NCBI RefSeq assembly: GCF_003966915.1
Contig: NZ_AP018150.1
Span: forward strand, 1,922,001 to 1,986,000
Length of the DNA: 64,000 nucleotides
Direction: 5' to 3'
Source of the DNA: Mycoavidus cysteinexigens
GTDB lineage: Bacteria > Pseudomonadota > Gammaproteobacteria > Burkholderiales > Burkholderiaceae
This document shows positions 33,473 through 42,696 of the stretch, piece by piece. The position numbers and the translations under genes are program-made. Below the pieces are notes generated by a model, which was not told the DNA's origin, did not search any database, and saw only the letters and a program-made list of their open reading frames with translations. Numbering within the stretch: the stretch's first letter is position 1; every line of letters starts with the position of its first letter.

Positions 33473-36400
33473 ATGCTTTCAAAAATCACCGTAAAATTTG
33501 TTGAGTCATTGCAACCGAAGGCAAGTGCTATGAAACGCGGGGAGGACTTGTTAAAACAAGCTGATGAGTTTATAGGAAAAAATGAATCCGCTCAGGCACA
33601 GCATAGTCTTGATAAAGCAAAAGCCGCCTTGAAACACGCTCTTCCAAGCGGGAAAGAAACCGAGATTAAGCCTTTGCTCGGAGAAGTTTATCTGAAATGC
33701 GCAGACCTCTTGAAACTCAGTCAAAACTTTACGATTGAAGAGGTACGCAAGAACTATACAAAAGCACAGCGCTATCTTTTGGATGAAAATAAACAAGAAG
33801 AGATAAGAGCTTGCCTGGCTAGTTTTCCGGCTTCCCCCGCCCATCGGCAGATACAGAGAAAACCCACTCTTCCTCCCTCTTCTGTGCCAGCTATACTTGC
33901 TTCAATAACTGGCTTACCCGCCGGATTTTTTACTGGCACCACATCCTCCTCTACGCCCAACCAACCTCTTAAGTCCTATCGCTTTGTCGGTCCTAACGAT
34001 ATTACCGATACTCGGCACTTGGCATGGTGCTTGCAAAAAACTGCCTGTGATCCTGAATCTAGCGAAGTGCAAAAACAATTATATTCACTTGCGCGTGAGG
34101 TGATTGAACAATTCGGTAAAAGAAAAGGCAAAGACCTAATATGCATGCGAGAAGCGGCTGAATTAGCCACGGTTCCATATATAAAAATATATAGTCAATT
34201 AATTGACCACGCGGTGCAGGCACTTAACCTCCAGCTGCACCCCACCCTCAATATAGATGTGGTGCAAGGTCTAGCCATAATCGTGCGGAACTGCCCGGAG
34301 CCACTGTTGAAAAAAGAAGGGGGGGTGAATGCGAATATCTGGACAAGCATATTGAGTGTTTCGCTGGAACGTCTAAAAATTGTACATAAAGGCGAGACTG
34401 TGCCTGTGCAGCAGTTAGTACAGTCGATCTCGCAGTTGCTCGATGCGATGGTGCAAGCGGGGGTTGCGGGCATAAGTCGCGAGCAGTTGCAAAAGCCACT
34501 CAATGATGAGCTACGAGATGAAGACAAGCTTAATCCTCATAAAGACGCGGAGCTCGCCTGGCAAATTCGTTATGCGCGTGAAGCCTTGGCTTATATACCC
34601 AATGATGAGAGTACAGCGAAAGCCGTGCTGCGTTGCCTCTTTAATGCTGGAGTAGGGATTTTGAAATTAGCAAGTGCAGTTAAAAATTGCGATGTAGGTA
34701 AATTGCTGGAGAGTTTTGACCACTTTGAGGACACTTTCGCAGGCGTCCTTGAGGTAGCTAATACGATAGGATCATCGAGTGGTCTCAAAGAAGCGATCAA
34801 TAGTGTAAAAGAAGCGAGTGCCTCGTTTGACGAGCTCAAAGCAGACTGTCAAGATAGGAGTCGCCAGAAAGGATGGTACGCCGCCCTGCAATGTTTGGAT
34901 ATGCTGATTGGAACTAAAGAGTGGGTGAAGTTCGAAGCATTTGTGCGTCAAAGCGCTTACCGTCAAAATGCCGATTTTTTACAGGGGATATGCCAACGCT
35001 TAGAGAGGATTATCTGTACTCAAGAAGACGAGACAATCCAAAAACAGGCAATCCAGTTCTTACAAAGTCTGCAACAAGATACCACTCTATGGATGAATGA
35101 GAAGGCTGGGGCACAGGCATTATTTAAGCAAGGTTCCGCGAAAGTCAAACAGAAAGCGCAAACAACCTTAGAACAATTGGAGAGGCGCGCCACTCAGCTT
35201 GAGTCTAATGATATTGATGTATCCTGGGGCTGGGGTTCGGTAAGCCAAAGTGATTTAAGCACCCAGTTGTTAGACGCGGCTCGTGCCAAGTTGAAAAAAT
35301 TACTGCTCCAGAAGCTGTTGGGCAACCTGCAGGACAATATTCAGAAGTTGAAAAGCACATATTTAGAGGGCCTGCAGCAAGACAAAGAGATCAAGGATGC
35401 GCTAACAAACTATGTCGCTCCCGAAGGGATATTACTTAACGATACAGGCCGTTTTGATTTGAAGAGTAAGGTTCAAGATTTTTTGAACTCAGACAAAAAA
35501 ACATTGCTTTTGTTGGGTGACGCTGGCTCAGGCAAATCCACCTTTAACCGTCACCTTGCCTGTACTTTATGGGAGACTTATATCCAAACCAGTGCGGCAG
35601 AAGATATTGTAATCCCTGTGTTTATTTCGTTGTCAAGCCTGCCAGAAACGGGCCCAAATCTGGTCAGTACATTCTTTGAAACGCAAGAATTCTCAAAAGA
35701 GCAAATTAGGGAATTACAAATCAAACATCGCTTCGTATTGATTCTGGATGGTTTCGATGAAATCAAGGATCGTCATCGGTCATTTTATAAAGATAACCAA
35801 TTAGATAAATGGAAAAACGCCAAAATCATCATTAGTAGCCGCCCAGAATATTTAGGGCCTAATTATCAATACAAATTCCACTCGTCAGAAGAATCCACTG
35901 CACTGCAGGAATATTGGTTAGCACCTTTTTCCGAGAAAACGGTAAAACTGTATATTGATCGATATAGCGAAACTCATCCACACGCTTTATGGAGCGCAGA
36001 AAGATACAAAAAAGCCTTAGAAGAACCGGGCTTAAAAGAGTTGGTGAGTAATCCCTTTTTGCTCAAAATGGCCATGGGTGAGCTACCCATACTGAGTCAG
36101 ATTCGACAAGCAGAAAGTCAGCGTTTTACCCGAATTGCCCTTTATGACCAGTTTGTGAAGAGCTGGTTTGATCGCTCGCAACAGCGTCTGGCTCAAATTC
36201 AACTCAATGCAGAAGAAATTACAGAGTTTAAACGCCTAGAGCAGGAGGGATTCGCGGAGCATGGAATGGATTTTAGCAAAGAATTAGCTAAGGAAATGTA
36301 CCTAGCAGGAGAAGTGGTGACTACTTACTCAGCGACCGCTACGCGGGAGCGAAGGATCAATGCTGCTCCAGAAAACAATTGGCGCAAGAGGCTACTCAGT

Positions 36401-38017
36401 AACGATAGCGTGCAAACGAAATTAAAACGCTTAAATGCGCCATTGATCTGTCAAAACAAAACTAGTGGCTCAGGCCAAGAGTATCGGTTTATCCATAAAT
36501 CGTTACAGGATTATTTTGTGGCGCAGGCACTGGGGGAAGAGCTGAGAGGGAATGCTGATGGTGAGGATTTAGAGTTATCTAAGAAACTTAGTGTAGTAAA
36601 AAATATAGGTCGGCTGTGGGACGATTTGAGAGATGGCTTGGATTTGGAGCAGTCGGCTTTGTTCAATGTGCTAAACGTAGTGAAAGACCCAGCAGTACAG
36701 AGTTTTTTAATAGAGCAAGTACGGCAGGATCCAGGTTTATTGAAACCGCTTTTAGGTTGGGTAAAAGCTTCAAAGGCCCGAGATAATGTTGAAAGAGCAG
36801 CGGCGAATGCGCTAACGATTGTGGTTAAAGCAGGTGTGCGGTTGAATGGATTGGATTTAAGCCGAATCAAAGTGCCGGGAGCAGACTTAAGTGATGGATT
36901 GTTTGAGGAAACCCAATTTAAAGGTGCTGATTTGAGCGGAGTAGATTTCCAAGGTGCATGGTTGGAAAGCGCGAATTTGGAAAAGGCGAAACTGGATGAG
37001 GTTAACTTTGGGCAGCTGCCTAATTTAGAGCTAAAGGCTATAGATAGTAGAAGTTATGATTTACCTGATGGCTCTTGGTTAGCTACTAACACCATGCATA
37101 TAGGCGATCAGATTAAATATTATAAAGCTGATATCATAGAATTACGTACATTAGAAAAACATAGTCGTGAGGTGAATAGAAAGGCATTTTCGCCATCAGG
37201 AAAAATTCTAGCGTCGGGGAATGTAGATGGTAGTGTGAAGCTATGTAGAGTAGAAAGCGGAGAATTAATGCATACGCTGCCAGGGCATAATAGCGAGGTG
37301 AGTAGTATAAGTTTTTCTGCGTCAGGAGAAATGGTGGCATCGGGGAGTATAGATGGCACAGTGCAGCTATGGCGAGTAGAAAGCGGAGAATTGATGCATA
37401 CGCTACCAGGGCATAGTGGGGAGGTGGTCAGAATGACCTTTTTGTTATCAGAAAAGGGGGGTGCCGCGGTTGTATCTGAAAGTATTGATGGCACAGTAGA
37501 ACTGCAGTACGTAACGGATAAAAACTATCAGCCATTTACGAATTTCGAAGCCATTAATTGGAGGTGGGATAGTTATTCGTATTTCTATTGTGAGGACTAT
37601 TTGCTTTCAGAGAAGGTTTTAGGACGGGAAAATTTAGGAGGGGAAAATTCGGGACTCTTAATGCGTGATACGAGATTTAAAGTAACGATAACGGGTCATA
37701 TTATAAAAATAAATTCAATAATTTTAAAATCAATTCCTAACAATTGCGCATTCGACTACGGGGATTTTTCTGAAGGATGTCGTGGGGTTAAGATTTCGGG
37801 ACCAATAGATAAAAAAATAGAGGATAGGGAACTGAATTTATATTGGGCTCCGTCTCAAAGCGCATTGAATGTAAACAACATGTCTATCCAAAACGCTGAT
37901 GGTTTGAGTTCAACGGATACGCGTTTGCTCAGACAAAGGGGAGCACGGTGTGAGCCGCCTGACCAAAAAGATACATTAAGTAAGCCGGCCCTCATTACTA
38001 ATTGGCCGGGAGTTTAA
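33473..38017 (+). CDS. Helical - NACHT - pentapeptide - reduced WD40 protein, 1514 aa (phage cargo)
   Basis: ATG 33473 with GAGAGGT 9 bp upstream is preferred over the in-frame codon at 33395. Residues 10-120 are TPR-like; 170-640 form a long helical solenoid. The NACHT domain has P-loop GDAGSGKST near 682 and Walker B LILDGFDEI. Pentapeptide repeats (IKVPGADLSDGLF, GADLSGVDFQGAWL) lie near 1120-1185. Only about three recognisable WD40 units remain (near 1235-1340, KAFSPSGKILASGN, SFSASGEMVASGS), the third decaying into unrelated sequence, whereas other members have 12-16. The C-terminus keeps the family ending (SIQNADGLSSTDTRLLRQRGA). It is the only gene between att and the lysis genes; its TAA overlaps the convergent Rz stop by 4 bp. 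As lysogenic cargo it could protect the host from other phages or act on a eukaryotic host; both are inferences. Confidence 0.9.
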   Translation: MLSKITVKFVESLQPKASAMKRGEDLLKQADEFIGKNESAQAQHSLDKAKAALKHALPSGKETEIKPLLGEVYLKCADLLKLSQNFTIEEVRKNYTKAQRYLLDENKQEEIRACLASFPASPAHRQIQRKPTLPPSSVPAILASITGLPAGFFTGTTSSSTPNQPLKSYRFVGPNDITDTRHLAWCLQKTACDPESSEVQKQLYSLAREVIEQFGKRKGKDLICMREAAELATVPYIKIYSQLIDHAVQALNLQLHPTLNIDVVQGLAIIVRNCPEPLLKKEGGVNANIWTSILSVSLERLKIVHKGETVPVQQLVQSISQLLDAMVQAGVAGISREQLQKPLNDELRDEDKLNPHKDAELAWQIRYAREALAYIPNDESTAKAVLRCLFNAGVGILKLASAVKNCDVGKLLESFDHFEDTFAGVLEVANTIGSSSGLKEAINSVKEASASFDELKADCQDRSRQKGWYAALQCLDMLIGTKEWVKFEAFVRQSAYRQNADFLQGICQRLERIICTQEDETIQKQAIQFLQSLQQDTTLWMNEKAGAQALFKQGSAKVKQKAQTTLEQLERRATQLESNDIDVSWGWGSVSQSDLSTQLLDAARAKLKKLLLQKLLGNLQDNIQKLKSTYLEGLQQDKEIKDALTNYVAPEGILLNDTGRFDLKSKVQDFLNSDKKTLLLLGDAGSGKSTFNRHLACTLWETYIQTSAAEDIVIPVFISLSSLPETGPNLVSTFFETQEFSKEQIRELQIKHRFVLILDGFDEIKDRHRSFYKDNQLDKWKNAKIIISSRPEYLGPNYQYKFHSSEESTALQEYWLAPFSEKTVKLYIDRYSETHPHALWSAERYKKALEEPGLKELVSNPFLLKMAMGELPILSQIRQAESQRFTRIALYDQFVKSWFDRSQQRLAQIQLNAEEITEFKRLEQEGFAEHGMDFSKELAKEMYLAGEVVTTYSATATRERRINAAPENNWRKRLLSNDSVQTKLKRLNAPLICQNKTSGSGQEYRFIHKSLQDYFVAQALGEELRGNADGEDLELSKKLSVVKNIGRLWDDLRDGLDLEQSALFNVLNVVKDPAVQSFLIEQVRQDPGLLKPLLGWVKASKARDNVERAAANALTIVVKAGVRLNGLDLSRIKVPGADLSDGLFEETQFKGADLSGVDFQGAWLESANLEKAKLDEVNFGQLPNLELKAIDSRSYDLPDGSWLATNTMHIGDQIKYYKADIIELRTLEKHSREVNRKAFSPSGKILASGNVDGSVKLCRVESGELMHTLPGHNSEVSSISFSASGEMVASGSIDGTVQLWRVESGELMHTLPGHSGEVVRMTFLLSEKGGAAVVSESIDGTVELQYVTDKNYQPFTNFEAINWRWDSYSYFYCEDYLLSEKVLGRENLGGENSGLLMRDTRFKVTITGHIIKINSIILKSIPNNCAFDYGDFSEGCRGVKISGPIDKKIEDRELNLYWAPSQSALNVNNMSIQNADGLSSTDTRLLRQRGARCEPPDQKDTLSKPALITNWPGV

Positions 38018-38583
38018 TTACTTGACACCGAATGTTGACTCTTTGTTGTAGTGGATTGTTGAGCGTGCTGCAACTGCCGATAAAATGCCCTTAATCCAAG
38101 TGCTTGCTCGCGCCATTGCCAGCAGACACTGGCGTTATAAGCATTCACTTCGGCCAGCTCAGCAAGCGAAATGCCGGTGGGTCCTCGGTCAAACTCGGCG
38201 GGAGATCCGGCAGGCTCGCCGGTAAATGCAGAGTTGTAGTGGCGCACGAAGCCAACATTAACGCCAAAGTGGTGAGTATCAGCTTGGGTAACATAGACAG
38301 GGACCTCCTTGATGATGGTTTCACTTTTCTCTTTGACAATTTTGATCCGGTCACGGTATTGAATTTCAGTTTGTATGACGACTTTGGCTTGGGCTTTAGT
38401 AAGCTGAGCCACAGCCATTTTTATACGCGCCTGATAGGATTCAAGCTCGGCTTTACATTGGTGAATCTGCCCTGCATAGCGCCATTCCTGTACTTTCCAA
38501 GCTACGCTGCTCGCCATTAAGGCACTCGTCAGTATGAGTAAAGCTGGCAGCCGCTGGCTAAAAAGGCGTATGAACCGGCCCAT
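38014..38583 (-). CDS. Rz-like i-spanin, 189 aa
   Basis: ATG 38583 overlaps the endolysin TAA (TAATG). N-terminal anchor LPALLILTSALMASSVAW, periplasmic coiled coil, and conserved end CWQWREQALGLRAFYRQL, then a variable tail (QSTTTKSQHSVSSN). It works with Rz1 in the last step of lysis. Last gene of the late operon; its stop overlaps the stop of the convergent NLR cargo. Confidence 0.9.
   Translation of the reverse strand: MGRFIRLFSQRLPALLILTSALMASSVAWKVQEWRYAGQIHQCKAELESYQARIKMAVAQLTKAQAKVVIQTEIQYRDRIKIVKEKSETIIKEVPVYVTQADTHHFGVNVGFVRHYNSAFTGEPAGSPAEFDRGPTGISLAELAEVNAYNASVCWQWREQALGLRAFYRQLQHAQQSTTTKSQHSVSSN
38145..38294 (-). CDS. Rz1-like o-spanin lipoprotein, 49 aa, nested in Rz
   Basis: MLPKLILTTLALMLASC with lipobox Cys17 and Pro-rich mature part (LPASLPDLPPSL), in a different frame wholly inside Rz. 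An outer-membrane lipoprotein subunit of the spanin complex. Confidence 0.88.
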   Translation of the reverse strand: MLPKLILTTLALMLASCATTTLHLPASLPDLPPSLTEDPPAFRLLSWPK

Positions 38584-39008
38584 TACGTTTGACCTAAACG
38601 CATCATGTTTGCTAATCGCACCGCTCGTTGATTCACTTGCACAGCCCATTTCGATTGCAACATCGCATCAGCTGCCTGTGTGTATTGGCCTCTTTGTATC
38701 AAGTGCAGCGTATGTTTAAACCCTAGCAATTTGCTAATCCCAAGGTTAAAACACATATTCGCCAATACCCGTTGGCGCACAGGGTCAAGCGTTCGCCACC
38801 ACGGCATATGTTCATCCAGCCCGCTTTCAACACGGACAATGTCGTTGCTCAGTAAATAATCATTTTCAAAGGCGCTAATACCCATATCGCTGAGATTACG
38901 TCCCGTGCCAATCGTGAGCTTGCCCACCGTGTCCGTGTAAGGTTTAAGGCTCACGCCTTCATCGCGCTTAAGCTCAGCAGTGAGCAAAGATCTGGTGTGC
39001 TGATCCAT
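38583..39008 (-). CDS. Endolysin, T4-type lysozyme (GH24), 141 aa
   Basis: Catalytic Glu17, Asp26 and Thr32 in KRDEG...YTDTVGKLTIG, as in T4 lysozyme. It degrades host peptidoglycan at lysis. No signal sequence. It follows the ejection-protein gene by 9 bp and overlaps Rz. Nearly identical to the relic copy at 21878-22303. Confidence 0.92.
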   Translation of the reverse strand: MDQHTRSLLTAELKRDEGVSLKPYTDTVGKLTIGTGRNLSDMGISAFENDYLLSNDIVRVESGLDEHMPWWRTLDPVRQRVLANMCFNLGISKLLGFKHTLHLIQRGQYTQAADAMLQSKWAVQVNQRAVRLANMMRLGQT

Positions 39009-39017
39009 TCGATTGAC

Positions 39018-40811
39018 TCAATTCGAAGCTTCGAATGCCGCCGGTGTCGTCAAAACACTCGCTTTAGGTCCGAGCTGGCGTATGCGCTCAGCTATGGGTC
39101 GTGCAGCCTGTGGGCGCTTCGCAAGCGCTGCTGCCGTCAGGCGATTCAAAAACGGTAAATACGGCATACTCGCTGCCGCGAGGCTCAGCGGAATAGCGGG
39201 CTGCTTTAATCCACTGGCAAGGGCAGCCATATTAAGCAGTCGACCTGCTGTACCTGAATCAGGATAAGCTGAACCTAATACGCTTCTTCCTGCATCCGAT
39301 AAATCTTCCATCAAGGCCGATCCCCGTGCATAATTTCCTTTACCCACGCTTTTATCCATCGAACGCACAACAGAAGCGAGTTGAGCGGGTGTAAAAATTC
39401 CGTCGGTAGAACCGATGCGCCCTGATGCATCTCGAATGCGCGTATAAGCGGCATACCCATCGTTAATTGCTTTTAATTGCCCAGCATGTTCAGGGTTAGA
39501 GCGCTGCAAGCTAGCCCGAATGGACGTGCTTATCTCATTCAGTGCGGTACCTAACTCCCGCTTATCGAATGATGGATCACCTCGATAGCCTGAAGACAAG
39601 CGACCCAACTCACTTTCTACGACTTTAATACTATCTCCTGTTGCATGACCTTGTGGCGTTAAATGGCGAAGCACTTTTTCACGCAGAATTGTCTTAAACG
39701 CTTGCGCCTCTGCCTTCGGTAACGTCTGAGCCATGCATTGCAGTTGATTGATTTCCGTCTTAAATTGGTTATCTGCGCGAAACTTTAAGTTGGGTAACAA
39801 TTTATTGTACGCATCAGACAGTTGGCGCGAGACGTGCCTCACTCCTTCACGTCCAACCTCGCTAGAAACCTTTTCTTCAATCGGGTCTAAAGTCCGATGA
39901 TAGGCGGCACGGTTAAGATCTTCCACAGCGCGTCGGCGAGCGGATGTAATCGCATCACCCACTATGGGTACGCTGGTTAATTTGTCTTCAATCCTTTGGG
40001 CCGTACCGCCCATGACCTGCCCTGGCGTTGGCGTAACGCCTTCTTTAAGTAGTAGCTGAACATTCTTATTGGTCGAGGCCTTGGGGCTTAAGATCCGCGC
40101 TAAAGCGCCAGCCACCCCCGTCGTTGCACCGCCTGTCATGGCTCCAAAGGCAATTTGCTTGTTTTTCTCTTTCCAGAACTCCCCGTCTGTCACCGGCTCG
40201 AGTGCGCCCAGCACGGCCCCTGTACCCGCACCGGCTGCTAAGCGACCCGCTAATGCAGGCCCCGCAGCGGGTACCACAGCAGCCAACGGCGCTGTTATAC
40301 CCATATTGCCAGATAGGCGCGCCCAATCCGTTCCACTTTGCCCCATTGCCTGACGCGCCGCTTGATAAGCCGCTTCTCTTTGCTTGAAGGCTTCATTGCT
40401 CAGAGGCACCAGGCCCAATGCTTGAGTGACTGGACCGACGATGGGCAGATCATTCACATACTGAATACCTTGATTGATTGCGCCAGAGACCTTATCCGGT
40501 AAGGCATTCATGACATTCTGTGCGAGTGCGTCGGGTAGATCGCTGACGCCTTTGAGCATTTGCATTGGAACAAACGCCGCTTTTTGCCAAGACGTAGGAG
40601 ACGCAGCAGATGTATTTGGGGTGTTGAGTGAGGATGGAGCCTCATCGTCCCAAATCACTTCTTCCAAATTAATTCCTGGGGCAATTTTAGGCCCATGGGC
40701 TTGGGGTGGCGTAGCATCAAGTTCATCCTCCCAAATGACTTCTTCCAGGTTAATCCCAGGTGCAATTTTAGGGGATCTAGCCGGCACTGTTTTCTCAGGA
40801 AGCAAGCTCAT
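39018..40811 (-). CDS. Large internal virion / DNA ejection protein, 597 aa
   Basis: Position (last structural gene before lysis) and composition (long Ala/Gly-rich helical and hydrophobic segments such as TAPLAAVVPAAGPALAGRLAAGAGTG) fit an ejection protein that is injected with the DNA and crosses the inner membrane. An APGINLEEVIW motif is duplicated near residues 16-50, an unusual short tandem repeat. ATG 40811 overlaps the upstream TGA by one base; a GTG lies one codon earlier. The C-terminal 85 residues are found again in the relic at 22313. Confidence 0.72.
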   Translation of the reverse strand: MSLLPEKTVPARSPKIAPGINLEEVIWEDELDATPPQAHGPKIAPGINLEEVIWDDEAPSSLNTPNTSAASPTSWQKAAFVPMQMLKGVSDLPDALAQNVMNALPDKVSGAINQGIQYVNDLPIVGPVTQALGLVPLSNEAFKQREAAYQAARQAMGQSGTDWARLSGNMGITAPLAAVVPAAGPALAGRLAAGAGTGAVLGALEPVTDGEFWKEKNKQIAFGAMTGGATTGVAGALARILSPKASTNKNVQLLLKEGVTPTPGQVMGGTAQRIEDKLTSVPIVGDAITSARRRAVEDLNRAAYHRTLDPIEEKVSSEVGREGVRHVSRQLSDAYNKLLPNLKFRADNQFKTEINQLQCMAQTLPKAEAQAFKTILREKVLRHLTPQGHATGDSIKVVESELGRLSSGYRGDPSFDKRELGTALNEISTSIRASLQRSNPEHAGQLKAINDGYAAYTRIRDASGRIGSTDGIFTPAQLASVVRSMDKSVGKGNYARGSALMEDLSDAGRSVLGSAYPDSGTAGRLLNMAALASGLKQPAIPLSLAAASMPYLPFLNRLTAAALAKRPQAARPIAERIRQLGPKASVLTTPAAFEASN

Positions 40812-42058
40812 CACTTAAGCTCCGTATCGCCATCTGAATATTGAATTACTACTCGGCCATCTTTCAATTTTCCGCGTCTGATAATCTTACGTGGCGTTTG
40901 CGAAACACGCGTACCCTCTTTCTGAGCAGGAAATTGAAGTAACTCCAAGTTTATTCGGTCCATATCCTGCAACGAATTATTGCGCATTTCCTGAAAAGCC
41001 TGCTGAATAATCTTTAGGTTTCCCACCACCTGTTCATAACTTTGCGCTCGATCCAGACTTCCTAACGCTTCCTCAATAAGCTTTGTCTGTCTTTCATTCA
41101 TATTACCAAAGCCCGTTGCCCCTGCCGCACTGCCCTTGCGCATATCCTGAATCACACCTAATGAAACTTTCGATTTAATTGTTTCTAGGTCAGACTTGGC
41201 ATTGGACTGAGCAGGTGTCATCAGCACAGTAGGCTTATGGCTTAGCTGAGGACCACTTATGCCTTTCAAACCTTCTTCATTCTTCAGCACCCGGTCCAAA
41301 AATCCCAAAGCGCGGTTAAGTGACTTTACATTCGTTTCATGCAATGCTGTATGCTCTCGTAAAGTTGTTTCAGCTTTTTTATGACGCCCCGCAGTTTTGG
41401 CCTGCGTATCAGCAAGCCTGGCTCGCTCATTTTCAATTTTAAGCTGCGTCAACGGCGATGACGCTTCCTCTAAGACTTTTTGAGTTTGTGCATTACGCAA
41501 TGCATTTTGGGCATTTTGGGCCTGTCTAAAAAAATCCACCGTCTCCGCGTTACCTGGGAGAATCTGACCTGTAGCATGATTAGCCATATAGCCGGTGTTG
41601 CTTATATTCTTAAACGGCTCATAAGGCTTGCTCGACGCAATTGAAACCAGCCGGTTCTGTAAATCAAGATCCTGCGAATCCGCCGGAATCACCTGGCGTG
41701 CTTCACCGATTAGTGCTTGTTTCTGCGCGTCCCCTACAAACTTAGAAACATCGTGGTGGCCGGTCTGACCAAACATTTTGTAGCCTAGACGCAGGGCTTG
41801 CGCATAGTGAGGATTCTGTTGCGCTAACTTCTGAATATCGGGATCGTTATCCAGCCACTGAGCAATGTTTTTTCGATTGTCCAGCGTGTAGTTTGAGGCG
41901 TCAGCTTCTGCCTGCGCTCGCATCTGTTGAGCACCCATTAAGCCCGCTTGCATCTGCGCTTTCTCTTTGACCATCGGCCCCATGGCTATGGCCTGGAACA
42001 GTTTATTGATCCCTGCACTGATCGGCTCGGCTGCCAAGCCGTTTAGTTCGAAACTCAT
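40811..42058 (-). CDS. Internal virion protein, 415 aa
   Basis: ATG 42058 with GGATAGG upstream is preferred. The protein is almost entirely helical and polar, rich in Gln/Ala (KEKAQMQAGLMGAQQMRAQAEADASNY), with no transmembrane segment. It lies in the cluster of three genes between the plug protein and the big ejection protein, the usual place of podovirus internal core proteins. Function assigned by context; no motif recognised. Confidence 0.6.
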   Translation of the reverse strand: MSFELNGLAAEPISAGINKLFQAIAMGPMVKEKAQMQAGLMGAQQMRAQAEADASNYTLDNRKNIAQWLDNDPDIQKLAQQNPHYAQALRLGYKMFGQTGHHDVSKFVGDAQKQALIGEARQVIPADSQDLDLQNRLVSIASSKPYEPFKNISNTGYMANHATGQILPGNAETVDFFRQAQNAQNALRNAQTQKVLEEASSPLTQLKIENERARLADTQAKTAGRHKKAETTLREHTALHETNVKSLNRALGFLDRVLKNEEGLKGISGPQLSHKPTVLMTPAQSNAKSDLETIKSKVSLGVIQDMRKGSAAGATGFGNMNERQTKLIEEALGSLDRAQSYEQVVGNLKIIQQAFQEMRNNSLQDMDRINLELLQFPAQKEGTRVSQTPRKIIRRGKLKDGRVVIQYSDGDTELK

Positions 42059-42101
42059 CTGCCTATCCAAAAACGATAAAACTTCTTTAAACTCAATGGG
42101 A

Positions 42102-42680
42102 TTAACCCATCATACCCGTTTGCCCAAGCCCTGATAGCACGCTACCTCCAAGCTGCATCCATCCATTCGGAATCCCCGCTTGTTGAATTCCGGTGCGATC
42201 GGCTCTCATCTGACCCTGGCTATAATTCCCCAGCAGGCCGACCCTTTGGCCAGTATCTGCCAGCCCTCGTATCTCATTTCGCCGTAGTTGCTCCGTCGCT
42301 TTTATACCGCTCAGAATACGGGCCAGCGCTTGCGCATCCTTCAATCGTCTTTCCTGAGAGTGTTTAAATTCATCCAGATAAGAAGACGATACATTCCCCT
42401 GCACTTGAGGTTTTTGCTGCTGGATCGATGCTCTAATCGGCTGCATCATTTCCTGCTCGAACTGCTCAACCAACTGCCCGCGCTGTTGTTGGCGTACTTC
42501 AGGCTCAAATTGACGAGCCATGTCCATTACGGCCTTTTGCGCCTGCTGCTGATAGTCGTGCTGCCTTTGCAGGGATAGATTTATTTCATGCTGCTGGCGT
42601 CTATGTGCATCCTGCGATGTTTTCTGACGCAACGCAGTACCTGCTACCATCGACGCAAGCGCGGCCCATAACGGAATCAT
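42102..42680 (-). CDS. Small internal virion protein, 192 aa
   Basis: A hydrophobic start (IPLWAALASMVAGTAL), a long Gln-rich helix (HRRQQHEINLSLQRQHDYQQ) and a Gly-rich end (GGSVLSGLGQTGMMG). This resembles the small ejection proteins of P22/epsilon15-like podoviruses. Context supports the role. Confidence 0.6.
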   Translation of the reverse strand: MIPLWAALASMVAGTALRQKTSQDAHRRQQHEINLSLQRQHDYQQQAQKAVMDMARQFEPEVRQQQRGQLVEQFEQEMMQPIRASIQQQKPQVQGNVSSSYLDEFKHSQERRLKDAQALARILSGIKATEQLRRNEIRGLADTGQRVGLLGNYSQGQMRADRTGIQQAGIPNGWMQLGGSVLSGLGQTGMMG

Positions 42681-42696
42681 TTAATCTCCTCTTTTT

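Noticed and set aside
34195-34839. Minus-strand ORFs of 82-110 codons opposite the NLR at 33473
   Set aside because: Shadows of the intact 1514-codon gene.
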